Positions 43,835 through 52,407 of a stretch of DNA of 55,336 nucleotides are shown one piece after another. The DNA is from Cytophagaceae bacterium (GTDB lineage Bacteria > Bacteroidota > Bacteroidia > Cytophagales > Cytophagaceae): positions 1-55,336 of the forward strand of contig JAGKWN010000015.1 in the NCBI GenBank assembly GCA_021151805.1. The letters run 5' to 3'. A program made the position numbers and the translations under genes. The notes beneath the pieces were generated by a model. That model was not told the origin of the DNA, ran no database searches, and saw only the letters and a program-made list of their open reading frames with translations. Every line of letters starts with the position of its first letter. The first letter of the stretch is position 1.

Positions 43835-44260
43835 AGCTGTAATTGGTTGTTAAAATATAAGTAAAATGTATATGCTCAAATATATAGAAACGAGTATAAT
43901 ACCAGCTTAACATCAGTTAAATTCGAAAATAGCACGTGTTATTATTTTATTAAGTCATACATGAAGAGGATGTTGTAACAGCTATGAATGATGAAAAAAT
44001 ATTTATATTTTTTTACGCAAGTCAATAGAATTGAGGCTTTCATAAGATGAATGAAATTCCTTTTTTTAGTATATAGGACTAAACATATGTTAATTAATCG
44101 CTTATTGAAATTTCTAACAATGGATGAGATTGGTTTTGTGAATTTTTTTTGCGAACTTCAATTAGATGATGAACAGCATATATTTTTTTGTAAAACCCAA
44201 TACAATATATGGCAGCACTCATCGTCTTTATAGTAGTTCAATAACCTAAATTTTAATGCG
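43835..44260. other. AT-rich intergenic region
   Basis: 426 bp between the leftward PPC gene and the small gene at 44261. A 60-codon frame (44051-44233, rich in Phe, Ile, His and Gln) is present, but I cannot support it as a gene. No RNA structure or clear promoter box is seen. Confidence 0.4.
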
Positions 44261-44506
44261 ATGAATTTTGAAGAATTGTCAAATGAGTTAAATAACAAGA
44301 CTGTTATGACTCAATTAAAAAAAGGAAGTTTGTCTTACTTAAAGTATGGAGAAGTATTTGTGGGTAAGCTTGTAGGAAGGACGAAGGACTCAACGGGTAA
44401 AATTGGCTCGTCAATAGTTTCATTGACGGTTTTAGCGGGTAATTATATCGCGTATCAGATTCCTACGCAGGATATAATATCTGTAACTGAAAAACTGATG
44501 AAGTAG
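44261..44506 (+). CDS. Small protein of unknown function
   Basis: 81 residues. Start ATG in GCGATGAATTTT; the product opens MNFEELSNELNNKT, with alternating polar and hydrophobic residues and a final helix (DIISVTEKLMK). No signal peptide or Cys. A strong hairpin terminator follows. I do not recognise the family. The frame has good codon balance and ends just before the terminator, so it is probably real. Confidence 0.55.
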   Translation: MNFEELSNELNNKTVMTQLKKGSLSYLKYGEVFVGKLVGRTKDSTGKIGSSIVSLTVLAGNYIAYQIPTQDIISVTEKLMK

Positions 44507-44538
44507 GGGTGATAGACTTTTATTGAGGCATTCATAAC

Positions 44539-44571
44539 AAAGAGGCCCGCTTATTTAGCGGGCCTCTTTTT
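44539..44571. terminator. Bidirectional terminator between the 81-residue gene and pdhB
   Basis: AAAGAGGCCCGC-TTATTTA-GCGGGCCTCTTTTT, a perfect GC-rich stem with A and T tracts. Confidence 0.9.
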
Positions 44572-44590
44572 GTATATCTCAAATGATAAA

Positions 44591-45571
44591 TTAGTTCTGG
44601 TACATAACAGTTTTAACTGCATCGATTGTACGTTTCACATTTGGTAAAATCTCCTGAATCAATGTAGGAGCGTAAGGAAGCGGTAAATCACGGCTCGTTA
44701 CACGTAGAATAGGAGAGTCCAGGTGGTCAAATGCATAACGCTGAACGTGGTAAGAGATCTCAGAAGAGATACTTGCCAATGGCCATGTTTCCTCAACAAT
44801 TACCAGTCTGTTTGTCTTTTTAACGGAGTTTACAATCGTTTCAAAGTCAATCGGGCGTACAGTGCGTAAATCAATAACTTCTGCAGAAACACCTTCTTTA
44901 GCTAAGTCTTCCGCAGCCTGTAATGCTACTTTTAATATTTTACCGTATGATACAAGGGTAACATCTGTACCTTGGCGTTTTACATCAGCTACACCGATTG
45001 GAAGCAGGTATTCGCCTTCAGGAACAGGGCCTTTGTCGCCATACATTACTTCAGATTCCATGAAGATTACAGGATCATTGTCTCTGATAGCAGCTTTCAA
45101 TAGACCTTTAGCATCATATGGATTGGCAGGAACAATTACTTTCAAACCCGGTGTGTTTGCAAACCAGTTTTCAAAGTTCTGAGAGTGCTGAGAACTTAAT
45201 TGTCCTGCGTTACCTGTAGGACCTCTGAATACGATCGGAGAAGTATATTGACCGCCAGACATAGACATGATCTTTGCAGCACCATTAATGATTTGGTCAA
45301 TGGCAACAAGTGAGAAGTTGAACGTCATGAATTCAATGATTGGTCTAAGACCATTCATTGCAGCGCCAACACCTATACCTGCAAAACCTAATTCAGAAAT
45401 AGGGGTATCGATGATACGTTTCGCACCGAATTCATCCAACATACCCTGACTTACTTTATATGCACCGTTGTATTCTGCAACTTCTTCTCCTAATAGCAAT
45501 ACATTAGGATCTCTTCTCATTTCTTCGTTCATCGCCTCACGAAGAGCTTCACGGAACTGTATTTCTCTCAT
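44591..45571 (-). CDS. pdhB: Pyruvate dehydrogenase E1 component, beta subunit
   Basis: 326 residues, the usual length. Pairs with an alpha subunit (not in this window) to form the thiamine-diphosphate E1 that decarboxylates pyruvate. Seen: FREALREAMNEEMRRDPNVLLLGEEVAEYNGAYK, RIIDTPISELGFAGIGVGAAMNGLRPI, GQLSSQHSQNFENWFANTPGLKV and the C-terminal VDLRTVRPIDFETI transketolase C domain. It could in principle be the branched-chain oxo-acid E1 beta; the motifs fit PdhB better. It is transcribed alone. Confidence 0.92.
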   Translation of the reverse strand: MREIQFREALREAMNEEMRRDPNVLLLGEEVAEYNGAYKVSQGMLDEFGAKRIIDTPISELGFAGIGVGAAMNGLRPIIEFMTFNFSLVAIDQIINGAAKIMSMSGGQYTSPIVFRGPTGNAGQLSSQHSQNFENWFANTPGLKVIVPANPYDAKGLLKAAIRDNDPVIFMESEVMYGDKGPVPEGEYLLPIGVADVKRQGTDVTLVSYGKILKVALQAAEDLAKEGVSAEVIDLRTVRPIDFETIVNSVKKTNRLVIVEETWPLASISSEISYHVQRYAFDHLDSPILRVTSRDLPLPYAPTLIQEILPNVKRTIDAVKTVMYQN

Positions 45572-45671
45572 ATCAAACTTTCAATAAATATCAACCTAAC
45601 AAAAATAAATATATTGCCTGCAATTACAAAGATAAATTTTCGATTAAAACGTTAATATCAACGGATTGGGC

Positions 45672-45707
45672 AAAAAAAAACCTCTGCTGAAAGCAGAGGT
45701 TTTTTTA
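45672..45707 (-). terminator. Terminator after the OmpA/TPR lipoprotein gene
   Basis: CCTCTGC-TGAA-GCAGAGG stem flanked by A and T tracts. It lies just after the leftward gene that ends at 45723. Confidence 0.85.
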
Positions 45708-45722
45708 CTTTATCGAAAATGA

Positions 45723-47522
45723 TTATTTAAGTGCATTTTTGAAGTTATCAGAATTCCAGTAATCGTAGAATTCCATATCAGATGCAGCTCTTTCACCGAA
45801 AGCAGAGCTTAATGCTTTTGCTTTCTGAAGGTTAGAAGTTAATGAAGCTTCGTCTTTCAAACGAGCAGCAGTAACTGCAGCAAGGTAGTAACCAGCAGCG
45901 TCTTTTGGAGCAGCAGCTTTGTAGTTTTCAAATCCAGCTTTAGCAGTATTGAAGTCTTTTTTCAATAAGCTTGCCAATGCAGAGTTGAATTTCACTTGAA
46001 GTGAATCGTTCGATTTAGATAAATCCTGTAATGCTAATTCATATTTACCGTCTTTGATATCAACAGTACCTAAGATACCGTTAGCACCTTTTTTAACAGC
46101 GTCGCTAGCATTAGAAGCTACAGCTTTGTTTGCTTCGTCACGAGCTGAATCACGAACACCAGACAAGATGTAAGCTGAAGCTAAGTTTACGTGAGCTTCA
46201 CCGCTTTCTTGTTTTTTAATAGACATTTCAAGGGTGTTGATTGCTTTGTTAAGCAATTCTTTTTTCTTGTTCTGATCGCCTTCAGCTTTAGCCATTTCAA
46301 CATAAACAGCACCTAAGTTGTTATAAGCAACCCAGTTATCTGCTTTTTTGATTAATGCCTCATAGATAGCAGCTTTTTCAGAAAGTACAGTAGTTAATGT
46401 ACCAGCGTAACCTAATTCTTCAGCAGTTAATGTATCTAAAGAAACTTTACCAGAAGAGATTTGGCTAGCTAATAAAGAAATCTGAGCGTCAGTTTTCTTA
46501 GGTTTTACAGTCCAGATTTCAGTTCTAGCAGTACGTAAAGTAGGGTATAAGTGAGCCAATACTAATTTATTGTAGTATGGTAATTTTTCAATCTGCTGTT
46601 GTTTAGCAGTGAAGTCTCCGCTACCAGCAATAATGTTCAATAATTCTGTTTTTTGCTCTGGAGACAATTTTGTGTCTTTAGCAATTTCAGCTTTCATTGG
46701 TTCAAAATCCTTGATATCGCCTTTCGTTACGAATTGGATTGTATTTACCAGAGAATCTTGTTTGAAATGCTTCATTCTAGCTTTTACATACTTCTCGATA
46801 ACTACAGAACGTTCGTTCGCAAGGTTAGCATTTTTAGTCTCAGTACCTTCTGGTGAGTGATGACCAATTACGCTGATTGTACGAGTAACGTGTTTTGCAG
46901 TAATGAAAGCATCTAAAAACTTAGCATTCTGACCTTTCATTTCTGAATTTCTTAGAACAGATTTACCTTGTTCGAAGTAGAAATTAACAGTTGCAGGGAT
47001 TAATTCTTCTTTATTGTTATAGCCATGGTCTGCATATGCTATGTAAGCATAATCTTTTACTAATCTAGATGTAGTAATAAGACCTTTTGCAATTGGAAAT
47101 TCAGCTGTTGATTTAGTTTTTGTCTTATCTAAATTTGAAGCAGTACCGATTGCTACTAAGTCGCCATTACCGATCTCTGTTTTATAAGCAAAAGCCTGGT
47201 GTTTTTTAAGAGTAGGAGTGCTTGTTTTAGCATCCGGATAATCCGTTGATACAAAGTCAAATGCACCTAATTCAATCTTTTCATCACCGTTTTTGTAAAA
47301 TGTACTTACAGAATAAATTTTATTCTTTTTAAGCATTTTAACAGGCAACGTAGCAGATATATCAAATGCTACACTGTCACCATGAACTTCTAATGGAGAT
47401 GGCGTTACTGTTAACTCTTGGTCTTTAGCCATTTTAACCATTTGCTTTAAGGAGCAAGAGTTCATTGCTAACAAACCAGCTGCCATTAATGCTACTGTTG
47501 TGCTCTTTCTATTTAATATCAT
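45723..47522 (-). CDS. OmpA-like lipoprotein with C-terminal TPR region
   Basis: 599 residues from ATG 47522. The start fits a lipoprotein signal (RKSTTVALMAAGLLAMNSCSLKQ, lipobox Cys near residue 23). Residues about 40-190 are beta-rich. An OmpA-like segment follows (about 190-290; YFEQGKSVLRNSEMK and VIGHHSPEGTETKNANLANERS), then Lys/Ala-rich TPR-like helices to the end (NNLGAVYVEMAKAEGDQNKKK, ALLKKDFNTAKAGFENYK). It is probably an outer-membrane lipoprotein in the periplasm that binds peptidoglycan. An upstream in-frame start would overlap the divergent PspC gene and gives a non-signal leader, so it is rejected. The OmpA domain is in the middle, not at the C-terminus. Confidence 0.82.
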   Translation of the reverse strand: MILNRKSTTVALMAAGLLAMNSCSLKQMVKMAKDQELTVTPSPLEVHGDSVAFDISATLPVKMLKKNKIYSVSTFYKNGDEKIELGAFDFVSTDYPDAKTSTPTLKKHQAFAYKTEIGNGDLVAIGTASNLDKTKTKSTAEFPIAKGLITTSRLVKDYAYIAYADHGYNNKEELIPATVNFYFEQGKSVLRNSEMKGQNAKFLDAFITAKHVTRTISVIGHHSPEGTETKNANLANERSVVIEKYVKARMKHFKQDSLVNTIQFVTKGDIKDFEPMKAEIAKDTKLSPEQKTELLNIIAGSGDFTAKQQQIEKLPYYNKLVLAHLYPTLRTARTEIWTVKPKKTDAQISLLASQISSGKVSLDTLTAEELGYAGTLTTVLSEKAAIYEALIKKADNWVAYNNLGAVYVEMAKAEGDQNKKKELLNKAINTLEMSIKKQESGEAHVNLASAYILSGVRDSARDEANKAVASNASDAVKKGANGILGTVDIKDGKYELALQDLSKSNDSLQVKFNSALASLLKKDFNTAKAGFENYKAAAPKDAAGYYLAAVTAARLKDEASLTSNLQKAKALSSAFGERAASDMEFYDYWNSDNFKNALK

Positions 47523-47548
47523 AATTAACAAATTAGTTTCCTTGAATG

Positions 47549-47579
47549 CGAAAATAATGGTATGGATAATGTAAAACAA
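47549..47579 (-). promoter_or_regulatory. Promoter for the OmpA/TPR lipoprotein
   Basis: Minus strand: TTG (47579-47577), 20 bases, TATTTTCG (47556-47549), one base from TAnnTTTG. It lies about 27 bases upstream of the ATG at 47522. This placement supports that start, because the longer frame would begin upstream of this promoter. Confidence 0.5.
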
Positions 47580-47653
47580 CCAATTTTGGATTTTATTTTG
47601 TTTATTTGGAGAAATAATGCCTATATTTAACTTGAAGGAAAATGCGTAATTAA

Positions 47654-47875
47654 ATGATGAATAAATTAATATCCTTTTTCGAAACACGAGCGTTTGGCGT
47701 TTGCTCTTATTGGGGGCAGCGATTGGGTATTGCTTCAGCAAGTATCAGGCTGTTTTTCATATATTTATCTTTTTTTACGTTTGGTTCTCCAATCATTATT
47801 TACATGGCGTTGGTATTCATTATGAATATGCATAAACACATGCGAAATAATAGAAAACCTGTTTGGGATATATAA
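47654..47875 (+). CDS. PspC-domain small membrane protein
   Basis: 73 residues. A PspC-like segment (FGVCSYWGQRLGIASASIRLFFIYLSFFTFGSPIIIYMALVFIM) is followed by a basic tail. PspC proteins are inner-membrane parts of phage-shock type stress response in other bacteria. This one is short and lacks PspA or PspB neighbours, so it may be a stand-alone envelope-stress membrane protein. It is divergent from the lipoprotein gene and lies 49 bp before the OmpA gene on the same strand. Confidence 0.8.
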   Translation: MMNKLISFFETRAFGVCSYWGQRLGIASASIRLFFIYLSFFTFGSPIIIYMALVFIMNMHKHMRNNRKPVWDI

Positions 47876-47924
47876 AATATCCATACAATTCGTTGTATCC
47901 TTTAAAATACCCCTGCTTCTTAAA

Positions 47925-49139
47925 ATGCACCAATTCAGTTTTAAGGCTACAAGTACATTTCTTATTATTACACTTATTTTATGGTATAGTAGTATTTCGA
48001 TACCAGCTGTTGCTCAGGTGACAGGCAAAAATATTATTGCAAACGGTTCATTCGAAATGGGTAACGTTGATTTTGAAAGCGCTTATTCATATTCGGCATC
48101 TTCAACTCCTCCTGGTTCTTATTCGGTCACTGCTTCGGCATCTTCCCTGAATAAAGATTTTAAAGATCCGGTTGATGGTGACCATACCGAAAGTGGTTAT
48201 GGATTGTATTTTGTCGCTAATTCAAATGGATTGCCTTCTCAGAATGTCTGGTGTAGTAAAATTCAAGTTATTCCCAATTCAGAATACGACTTTTCGGTTT
48301 ATTTCTGCAATCTCTACAGACTGTTACCTCCTAAAACAAATTTTGCTTTTGAAAATGGAGACGTCAAAGGCAATGATCCTCATATCCGCGTTACAATAGG
48401 AGAAGATGTGATTGCGGATGAAAAGGATTATTTCCATTTATTTAAATGGCTTAAAGCCTCTGGTACCTGGTATTCGGGTGAACATAATGGGCCTGTTCGG
48501 ATATGTATAGAAAATGTAAACCCTAATATCAATGGCAATGATTTAGCTTTGGATGACATATCACTTATATATGTCAAGACCATGCCTGAAGGATATAAGC
48601 CCCCATTAAAAATTACAACTAATATGCATCGCGATTATACCAAGCCGGTGGTAGCGCGTAAAGTGCCTTTATCTGAATATGGAATTGAAAAAGGGAATCA
48701 GGATTCTCTTAATAAAGGAACGTATACTATCAGATATAAAAAAGTTTCACCTCCGGCAATCATAGCAGAAGAAAAGGATACGCAGTCTGTAGATACGATC
48801 AATCGTGTAATCTTAAAGAATATCTTATTTATGCAGAGCAAGGCTGATTTATTGCCACAGGCTAAAAAGGAACTTGATATGATTGCAGAATGGATGAACC
48901 GTGATACAGAAGTGCGGGTACGTTTTATCGGTCACACCGACAACCAGGGAGATCCTAAATTGAATATTCTGCTTTCTGAGCAGCGGGTGAAAAATGTAAA
49001 AGCATATCTGGTAAGTAAGGGTGTTGCTGCAGATCGAATTGAAACCGTAGGATATGGCGGAGCTTTTCCGATAACAGATAATAAAACAGAAGAGACGCGC
49101 AAGCCAAACAGAAGAGTGGAGATGGAGATATTAAAATAA
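47925..49139 (+). CDS. OmpA-family protein with N-terminal carbohydrate-binding-like domain
   Basis: 404 residues. Signal peptide (about 1-31), then a galactose-binding or CBM-like beta-sandwich (about 34-220), opening NIIANGSFEMGNVDF and ending ALDDISLIYV, a pattern shared with CBM4/DUF642-type modules. A Pro-rich linker follows, then an OmpA C-terminal domain (about 290-404; LKNILFMQSKADLLPQAKKEL, VRFIGHTDNQGD, NRRVEMEI) with the expected peptidoglycan-binding Asp and Arg. It could link the cell wall to glycans, but sugar binding is inferred only. Confidence 0.8.
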   Translation: MHQFSFKATSTFLIITLILWYSSISIPAVAQVTGKNIIANGSFEMGNVDFESAYSYSASSTPPGSYSVTASASSLNKDFKDPVDGDHTESGYGLYFVANSNGLPSQNVWCSKIQVIPNSEYDFSVYFCNLYRLLPPKTNFAFENGDVKGNDPHIRVTIGEDVIADEKDYFHLFKWLKASGTWYSGEHNGPVRICIENVNPNINGNDLALDDISLIYVKTMPEGYKPPLKITTNMHRDYTKPVVARKVPLSEYGIEKGNQDSLNKGTYTIRYKKVSPPAIIAEEKDTQSVDTINRVILKNILFMQSKADLLPQAKKELDMIAEWMNRDTEVRVRFIGHTDNQGDPKLNILLSEQRVKNVKAYLVSKGVAADRIETVGYGGAFPITDNKTEETRKPNRRVEMEILK

Positions 49140-49151
49140 TCTCTGATAGGA

Positions 49152-50165
49152 TTATAAACCTGAATACTTCTTTTTCCCTTGCAAATAGTAGCAACTGATA
49201 ATTGATTTTTTCAGAATAAAAGGCGTGTTTGTATAAACGTATGGATAGTGGGATAGGGCTTTTCTCTTTCCTTTATTTTTTGAACTGAAGTAGAAGGACA
49301 TATGTGCATTAAATACAGCAATAAACTGTCGCCACTGGCCTCTGCTCAGATAGTGTAGTGCTGCAAGTCCGTCCAGGCACATCCGGGTGAATAATATCAA
49401 AAACAATTTGTTAGAAGGCAGGTGCTTCTGCAGCATCCAGAGTGAGTTTCTGAAATTCAGAAAAGTTTTTTTGGGATTCTCTTTTTTTAAAGTGGCTGCA
49501 CCGACATGATATACCGTGCTTGACGGTATGTATGCAATATCATAGCCCATGCGGTGTATGGTCCAGCATAAATCAATTTCTTCCATGTGAGCAAAGAAAT
49601 CTGCGTCAAAGCCTTCGGTCTTTTTAAAGACTGAATTCCGGATACAAATACAGGCACCACTTGCCCAAAAGATTAAATCCTGCTGATTGTATTGTTGTTC
49701 GTCTTTTTCAATAGAATCAAGAATACGTCCTTTGCAAAACGGAATGCCATATTGATCAATGAAGCCTCCTGCGGCCCCGGCATATTCAAAGAATTCTTTT
49801 TCCCGGTAACTTAAAATTTTAGGCTGGCAAGCTGCAATTTTCTCATTCGTTTGCAGAGCAGTAATCATTGGTTGGAGCCAATGCTCTGTTACTTCAACAT
49901 CTGAATTTACTAAAACAAGAAATTCTGCGTCAACAAATTTCAGTGCTTCATTATAGCCACCTGCGTAGCCATAATTTTGGGTTAGAGGAATAATTCGCAC
50001 AGATGGGAAGTTTTTCTGAACCCATGAAATGGAATCGTCGGTTGAGGCATTGTCAGCGACGATAACTTCAGCATCGGGCGAATGGCTAACTACAGAGGGG
50101 AGAAAGGTCTGTAGCTGTTCTCTACCATTCCAGTTAAGAATAACAATTGCAGTTGAATGATTCAT
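49152..50165 (-). CDS. GT2-family glycosyltransferase (rhamnosyl/WbbL-like)
   Basis: 337 residues from ATG 50165. Starts AIVILNWNGREQL, has VIVADNASTDDSI and LVLVNSDVEVTEHWL (metal motif NSDVE), then a middle EEIDLCWTIHRMG. This is the WbbL/rhamnosyltransferase-like subgroup of GT2. A start four codons further upstream would overlap the ybaB gene and is less likely. It is last in the hisS operon, one base after ybaB. Confidence 0.88.
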   Translation of the reverse strand: MNHSTAIVILNWNGREQLQTFLPSVVSHSPDAEVIVADNASTDDSISWVQKNFPSVRIIPLTQNYGYAGGYNEALKFVDAEFLVLVNSDVEVTEHWLQPMITALQTNEKIAACQPKILSYREKEFFEYAGAAGGFIDQYGIPFCKGRILDSIEKDEQQYNQQDLIFWASGACICIRNSVFKKTEGFDADFFAHMEEIDLCWTIHRMGYDIAYIPSSTVYHVGAATLKKENPKKTFLNFRNSLWMLQKHLPSNKLFLILFTRMCLDGLAALHYLSRGQWRQFIAVFNAHMSFYFSSKNKGKRKALSHYPYVYTNTPFILKKSIISCYYLQGKKKYSGL

Positions 50166-50166
50166 T

Positions 50167-50511
50167 TTACATGCCAAACATATTGCCCAGATCCATGCCA
50201 GGAATGTTTGGTAAAAGGCCTTCTGTTTTTTTTCTGAATTCTTCCTGTGTGCGCTCTTCTACATTTTGCATGGCTTTGTTTACCGCTGCAACTACTAAAT
50301 CCTGTAGAATTGCTTTATCGCTTTCTTTCAATAGGGAAGGATCTATGTCGATGCGTACTACCTGTTTTGCTCCGTTTACAAGCGCCTTTACCAGACCTGC
50401 TCCGGATTCGCCTTCGGCAGTTATATGAACCAAACCATCTTTAATTTCTTTTATGCGGGCCTGCATTTCTTTTACTTTACCCATCATGCCCATCATGTCA
50501 AACATACTCAT
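50167..50511 (-). CDS. ybaB: YbaB/EbfC nucleoid-associated protein
   Basis: 114 residues, normal length. The central family pattern KVKEMQARIKEIKDGLVHITAEGESGAGLVKALVNGAKQV and DIDPSLL is visible. It forms a tweezer-like dimer that binds DNA without strong sequence preference. A Met/Gly-rich N-terminus (FDMMGMMGK) and a C-terminal GMDLGNMFGM tail fit the family. It is part of the hisS operon with 3 bp to the upstream gene. Confidence 0.95.
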   Translation of the reverse strand: MSMFDMMGMMGKVKEMQARIKEIKDGLVHITAEGESGAGLVKALVNGAKQVVRIDIDPSLLKESDKAILQDLVVAAVNKAMQNVEERTQEEFRKKTEGLLPNIPGMDLGNMFGM

Positions 50512-50514
50512 AAT

Positions 50515-52404
50515 CTAACGTGTTAAGGTTACTGTTCCGGTTTGAACAAATTCTTTATCGTGAATATCGGTTGCAACAATCTTATATGTATAAGCGCCCT
50601 CAATGGCATGTACATTCCTATCAAGTCCGTCCCAGCCCTCGCTTATATCATTACTTGCATAAACTACTTCACCCCATCGACTGAAAATGGTGATGGAATA
50701 AGTTTTAATGTATTGGGCTTTTACAATGAAAGTTTCGTTTGCCCCATCACCGTTTGGTGTGAAAATATCCGGGGCGAAAATCTGGGCTTCAAATGTAAAA
50801 ACACTATTGTTTGAAAAAACATTCGGATAAGATGCATTAGTCGGAATAACTTTTATACGGTAATTCAGATACGGTTCATTAAAATTCACGGCTTCAGAAA
50901 AAGTAGTGCCAGTGCCAACATTTGTTTCTGAAAGTACATTGCCCGCAGCATCTAGTTTTTGCACTACGTATGATTGCACGCTGCTGCCATCATAACCTGA
51001 ATATGTATTCCAGGTTAACTGTATGCTGGTTCCGTTAACGATGCCAAAAATCATTACCGGGCATGTTGAGCTTGATTTCGGAGCTGGGTTGTTGCATAAA
51101 TCTACATAATCAACCTGATAACAATAAGTATAATTTATCTGATGAATGGTTGAATAGGAATTTGTTGACGTCATACCCATAAAAGTATATGCGCCACCAT
51201 TAGTTGATTGGTAAACCTTATAGCCAGCTGCCCCTGAAGCATTCCAGGAAATGGTAGCATTGTTACCATTCATGGTTGTATTAAGGTTTGTAACTGCAGG
51301 TGGTATGTTTGTAGAAATAGCTGTAATGCAGGTATCGATTGAATACGATTTATGGGGAGTACCAGCCAGTGTTGTAGTTGAAAGGGAAGCAGTATTCTGA
51401 TAACAATAGCTTGTACCACAGACAACACTTGCATCAGCAAAGGTAGTAGCGGTAGGGGAGGTTAAGGTTTGTAAGACTGAATTTTTTGTCAGGGCAAACG
51501 AAGCTACTGTAGGCGAACCGTTCCAGCTAACTGTGTTGACAAGATTGGTTGGTGTAGCAGCTATAATCAATGAGTAAATTATGTCGGAAGTTGCTGTGCC
51601 TGCACAATCATCAAATGACGTAATTTTATATTGATACGTATTGGCAGCTGTGTTCAGATTCAGGTCTGTATAGCTTTCCAGTGTATTCGCGGTTGCAAGT
51701 GGGACACCAGAGATGGTTACGTATGGTGCACCATTTGTACTCCTTTCAATTTTGTATTGTTGTCCGGTAATACTGTTGTACCGAAGTACAATTGATCCAT
51801 TAGTAGGGTGCTGTGTTACTACTCTTAAGTCGATCACATCCGGTTTAACAATACTTGTGCGTGCGTATGTAGACTGAGTAGCAGATTTACAACTTTGATT
51901 AGGGTTGAAGACACCTGTTACAGTTACTGATTTTATTCCGTCTGAAGTATAAGTATGAGTAACAGTACTGCCGGTTGAAACTGTTTGGGTTGCAGAACCA
52001 TCATTAAAATCTACGATGTACTTATCATACGTTAGATCAGGGATAAATGCACTTACAAATCTGCCTGCGCAGGATTGCATAGTAAACTGAGGGGCTGGAG
52101 GGTCAATGGCTTCAACCGTATGATCAATAGTAGAAGTTCCGATCAATTGTCTTATGGTGTAAATGCCTGGAGCAGTATAGGTATGTGTTGTTTGGGAAAC
52201 ATAGCTGCCACCAGGGTAATTGTAATTGTAAAAAGGAGGGGTGCCGCTATTGTTGGTTGCACAACTTGCGTCAACCGTAATTGTAAAAGGTACACAGCCT
52301 TTAACTGCGGAAGTTGTAAAACAGGGTACGTTCTGGGCTTCGGCATAAAAAGCGAAGCTCAACCAAAGGAACAGAAGAGAAAAATATCGTTTTACAGGTT
52401 TCAA
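50515..52404 (-). CDS. Secreted adhesin-like protein with CHU_C (T9SS type B) sorting domain
   Basis: 629 residues. Signal peptide (about 1-23), then a Cys-containing segment and PKD-like domain (about 95-180; YIVDFNDGSATQTVSTGSTVTHTYTS), several fibronectin-III-like repeats (about 190-510), and a C-terminal gliding-motility-associated domain (about 545-629): DIFTPNGDGANETFIVKA, YSITIFSRWGEVVYASND, GWDGLDRN and AYTYKIVATD. It is exported by T9SS and held at the surface, perhaps binding glycans or cells. No catalytic domain is seen. It follows hisS by 3 bp. Confidence 0.92.
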   Translation of the reverse strand: MKPVKRYFSLLFLWLSFAFYAEAQNVPCFTTSAVKGCVPFTITVDASCATNNSGTPPFYNYNYPGGSYVSQTTHTYTAPGIYTIRQLIGTSTIDHTVEAIDPPAPQFTMQSCAGRFVSAFIPDLTYDKYIVDFNDGSATQTVSTGSTVTHTYTSDGIKSVTVTGVFNPNQSCKSATQSTYARTSIVKPDVIDLRVVTQHPTNGSIVLRYNSITGQQYKIERSTNGAPYVTISGVPLATANTLESYTDLNLNTAANTYQYKITSFDDCAGTATSDIIYSLIIAATPTNLVNTVSWNGSPTVASFALTKNSVLQTLTSPTATTFADASVVCGTSYCYQNTASLSTTTLAGTPHKSYSIDTCITAISTNIPPAVTNLNTTMNGNNATISWNASGAAGYKVYQSTNGGAYTFMGMTSTNSYSTIHQINYTYCYQVDYVDLCNNPAPKSSSTCPVMIFGIVNGTSIQLTWNTYSGYDGSSVQSYVVQKLDAAGNVLSETNVGTGTTFSEAVNFNEPYLNYRIKVIPTNASYPNVFSNNSVFTFEAQIFAPDIFTPNGDGANETFIVKAQYIKTYSITIFSRWGEVVYASNDISEGWDGLDRNVHAIEGAYTYKIVATDIHDKEFVQTGTVTLTR

Positions 52405-52407
52405 AGC

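Noticed and set aside
44051..44233. 60-codon frame before the 81-residue gene
   Set aside because: Low-complexity AT-rich sequence rich in Phe, His and Gln, no signals or family; kept only as a note.
47523..47741. Longer start for the OmpA/TPR lipoprotein
   Set aside because: It overlaps the divergent PspC gene, lies upstream of a good promoter, and lacks a signal; the lipoprotein signal starts at 47522.
47867..47883. GGATAT...ATATCC hairpin after the PspC gene
   Set aside because: Short, AT-rich and without a T tract, so too weak to call a terminator.
50166..50177. Longer start for the GT2 gene after ybaB
   Set aside because: Four extra codons overlapping the ybaB gene; MNHSTAIVILNWNG at 50165 fits the family and the one-base gap.
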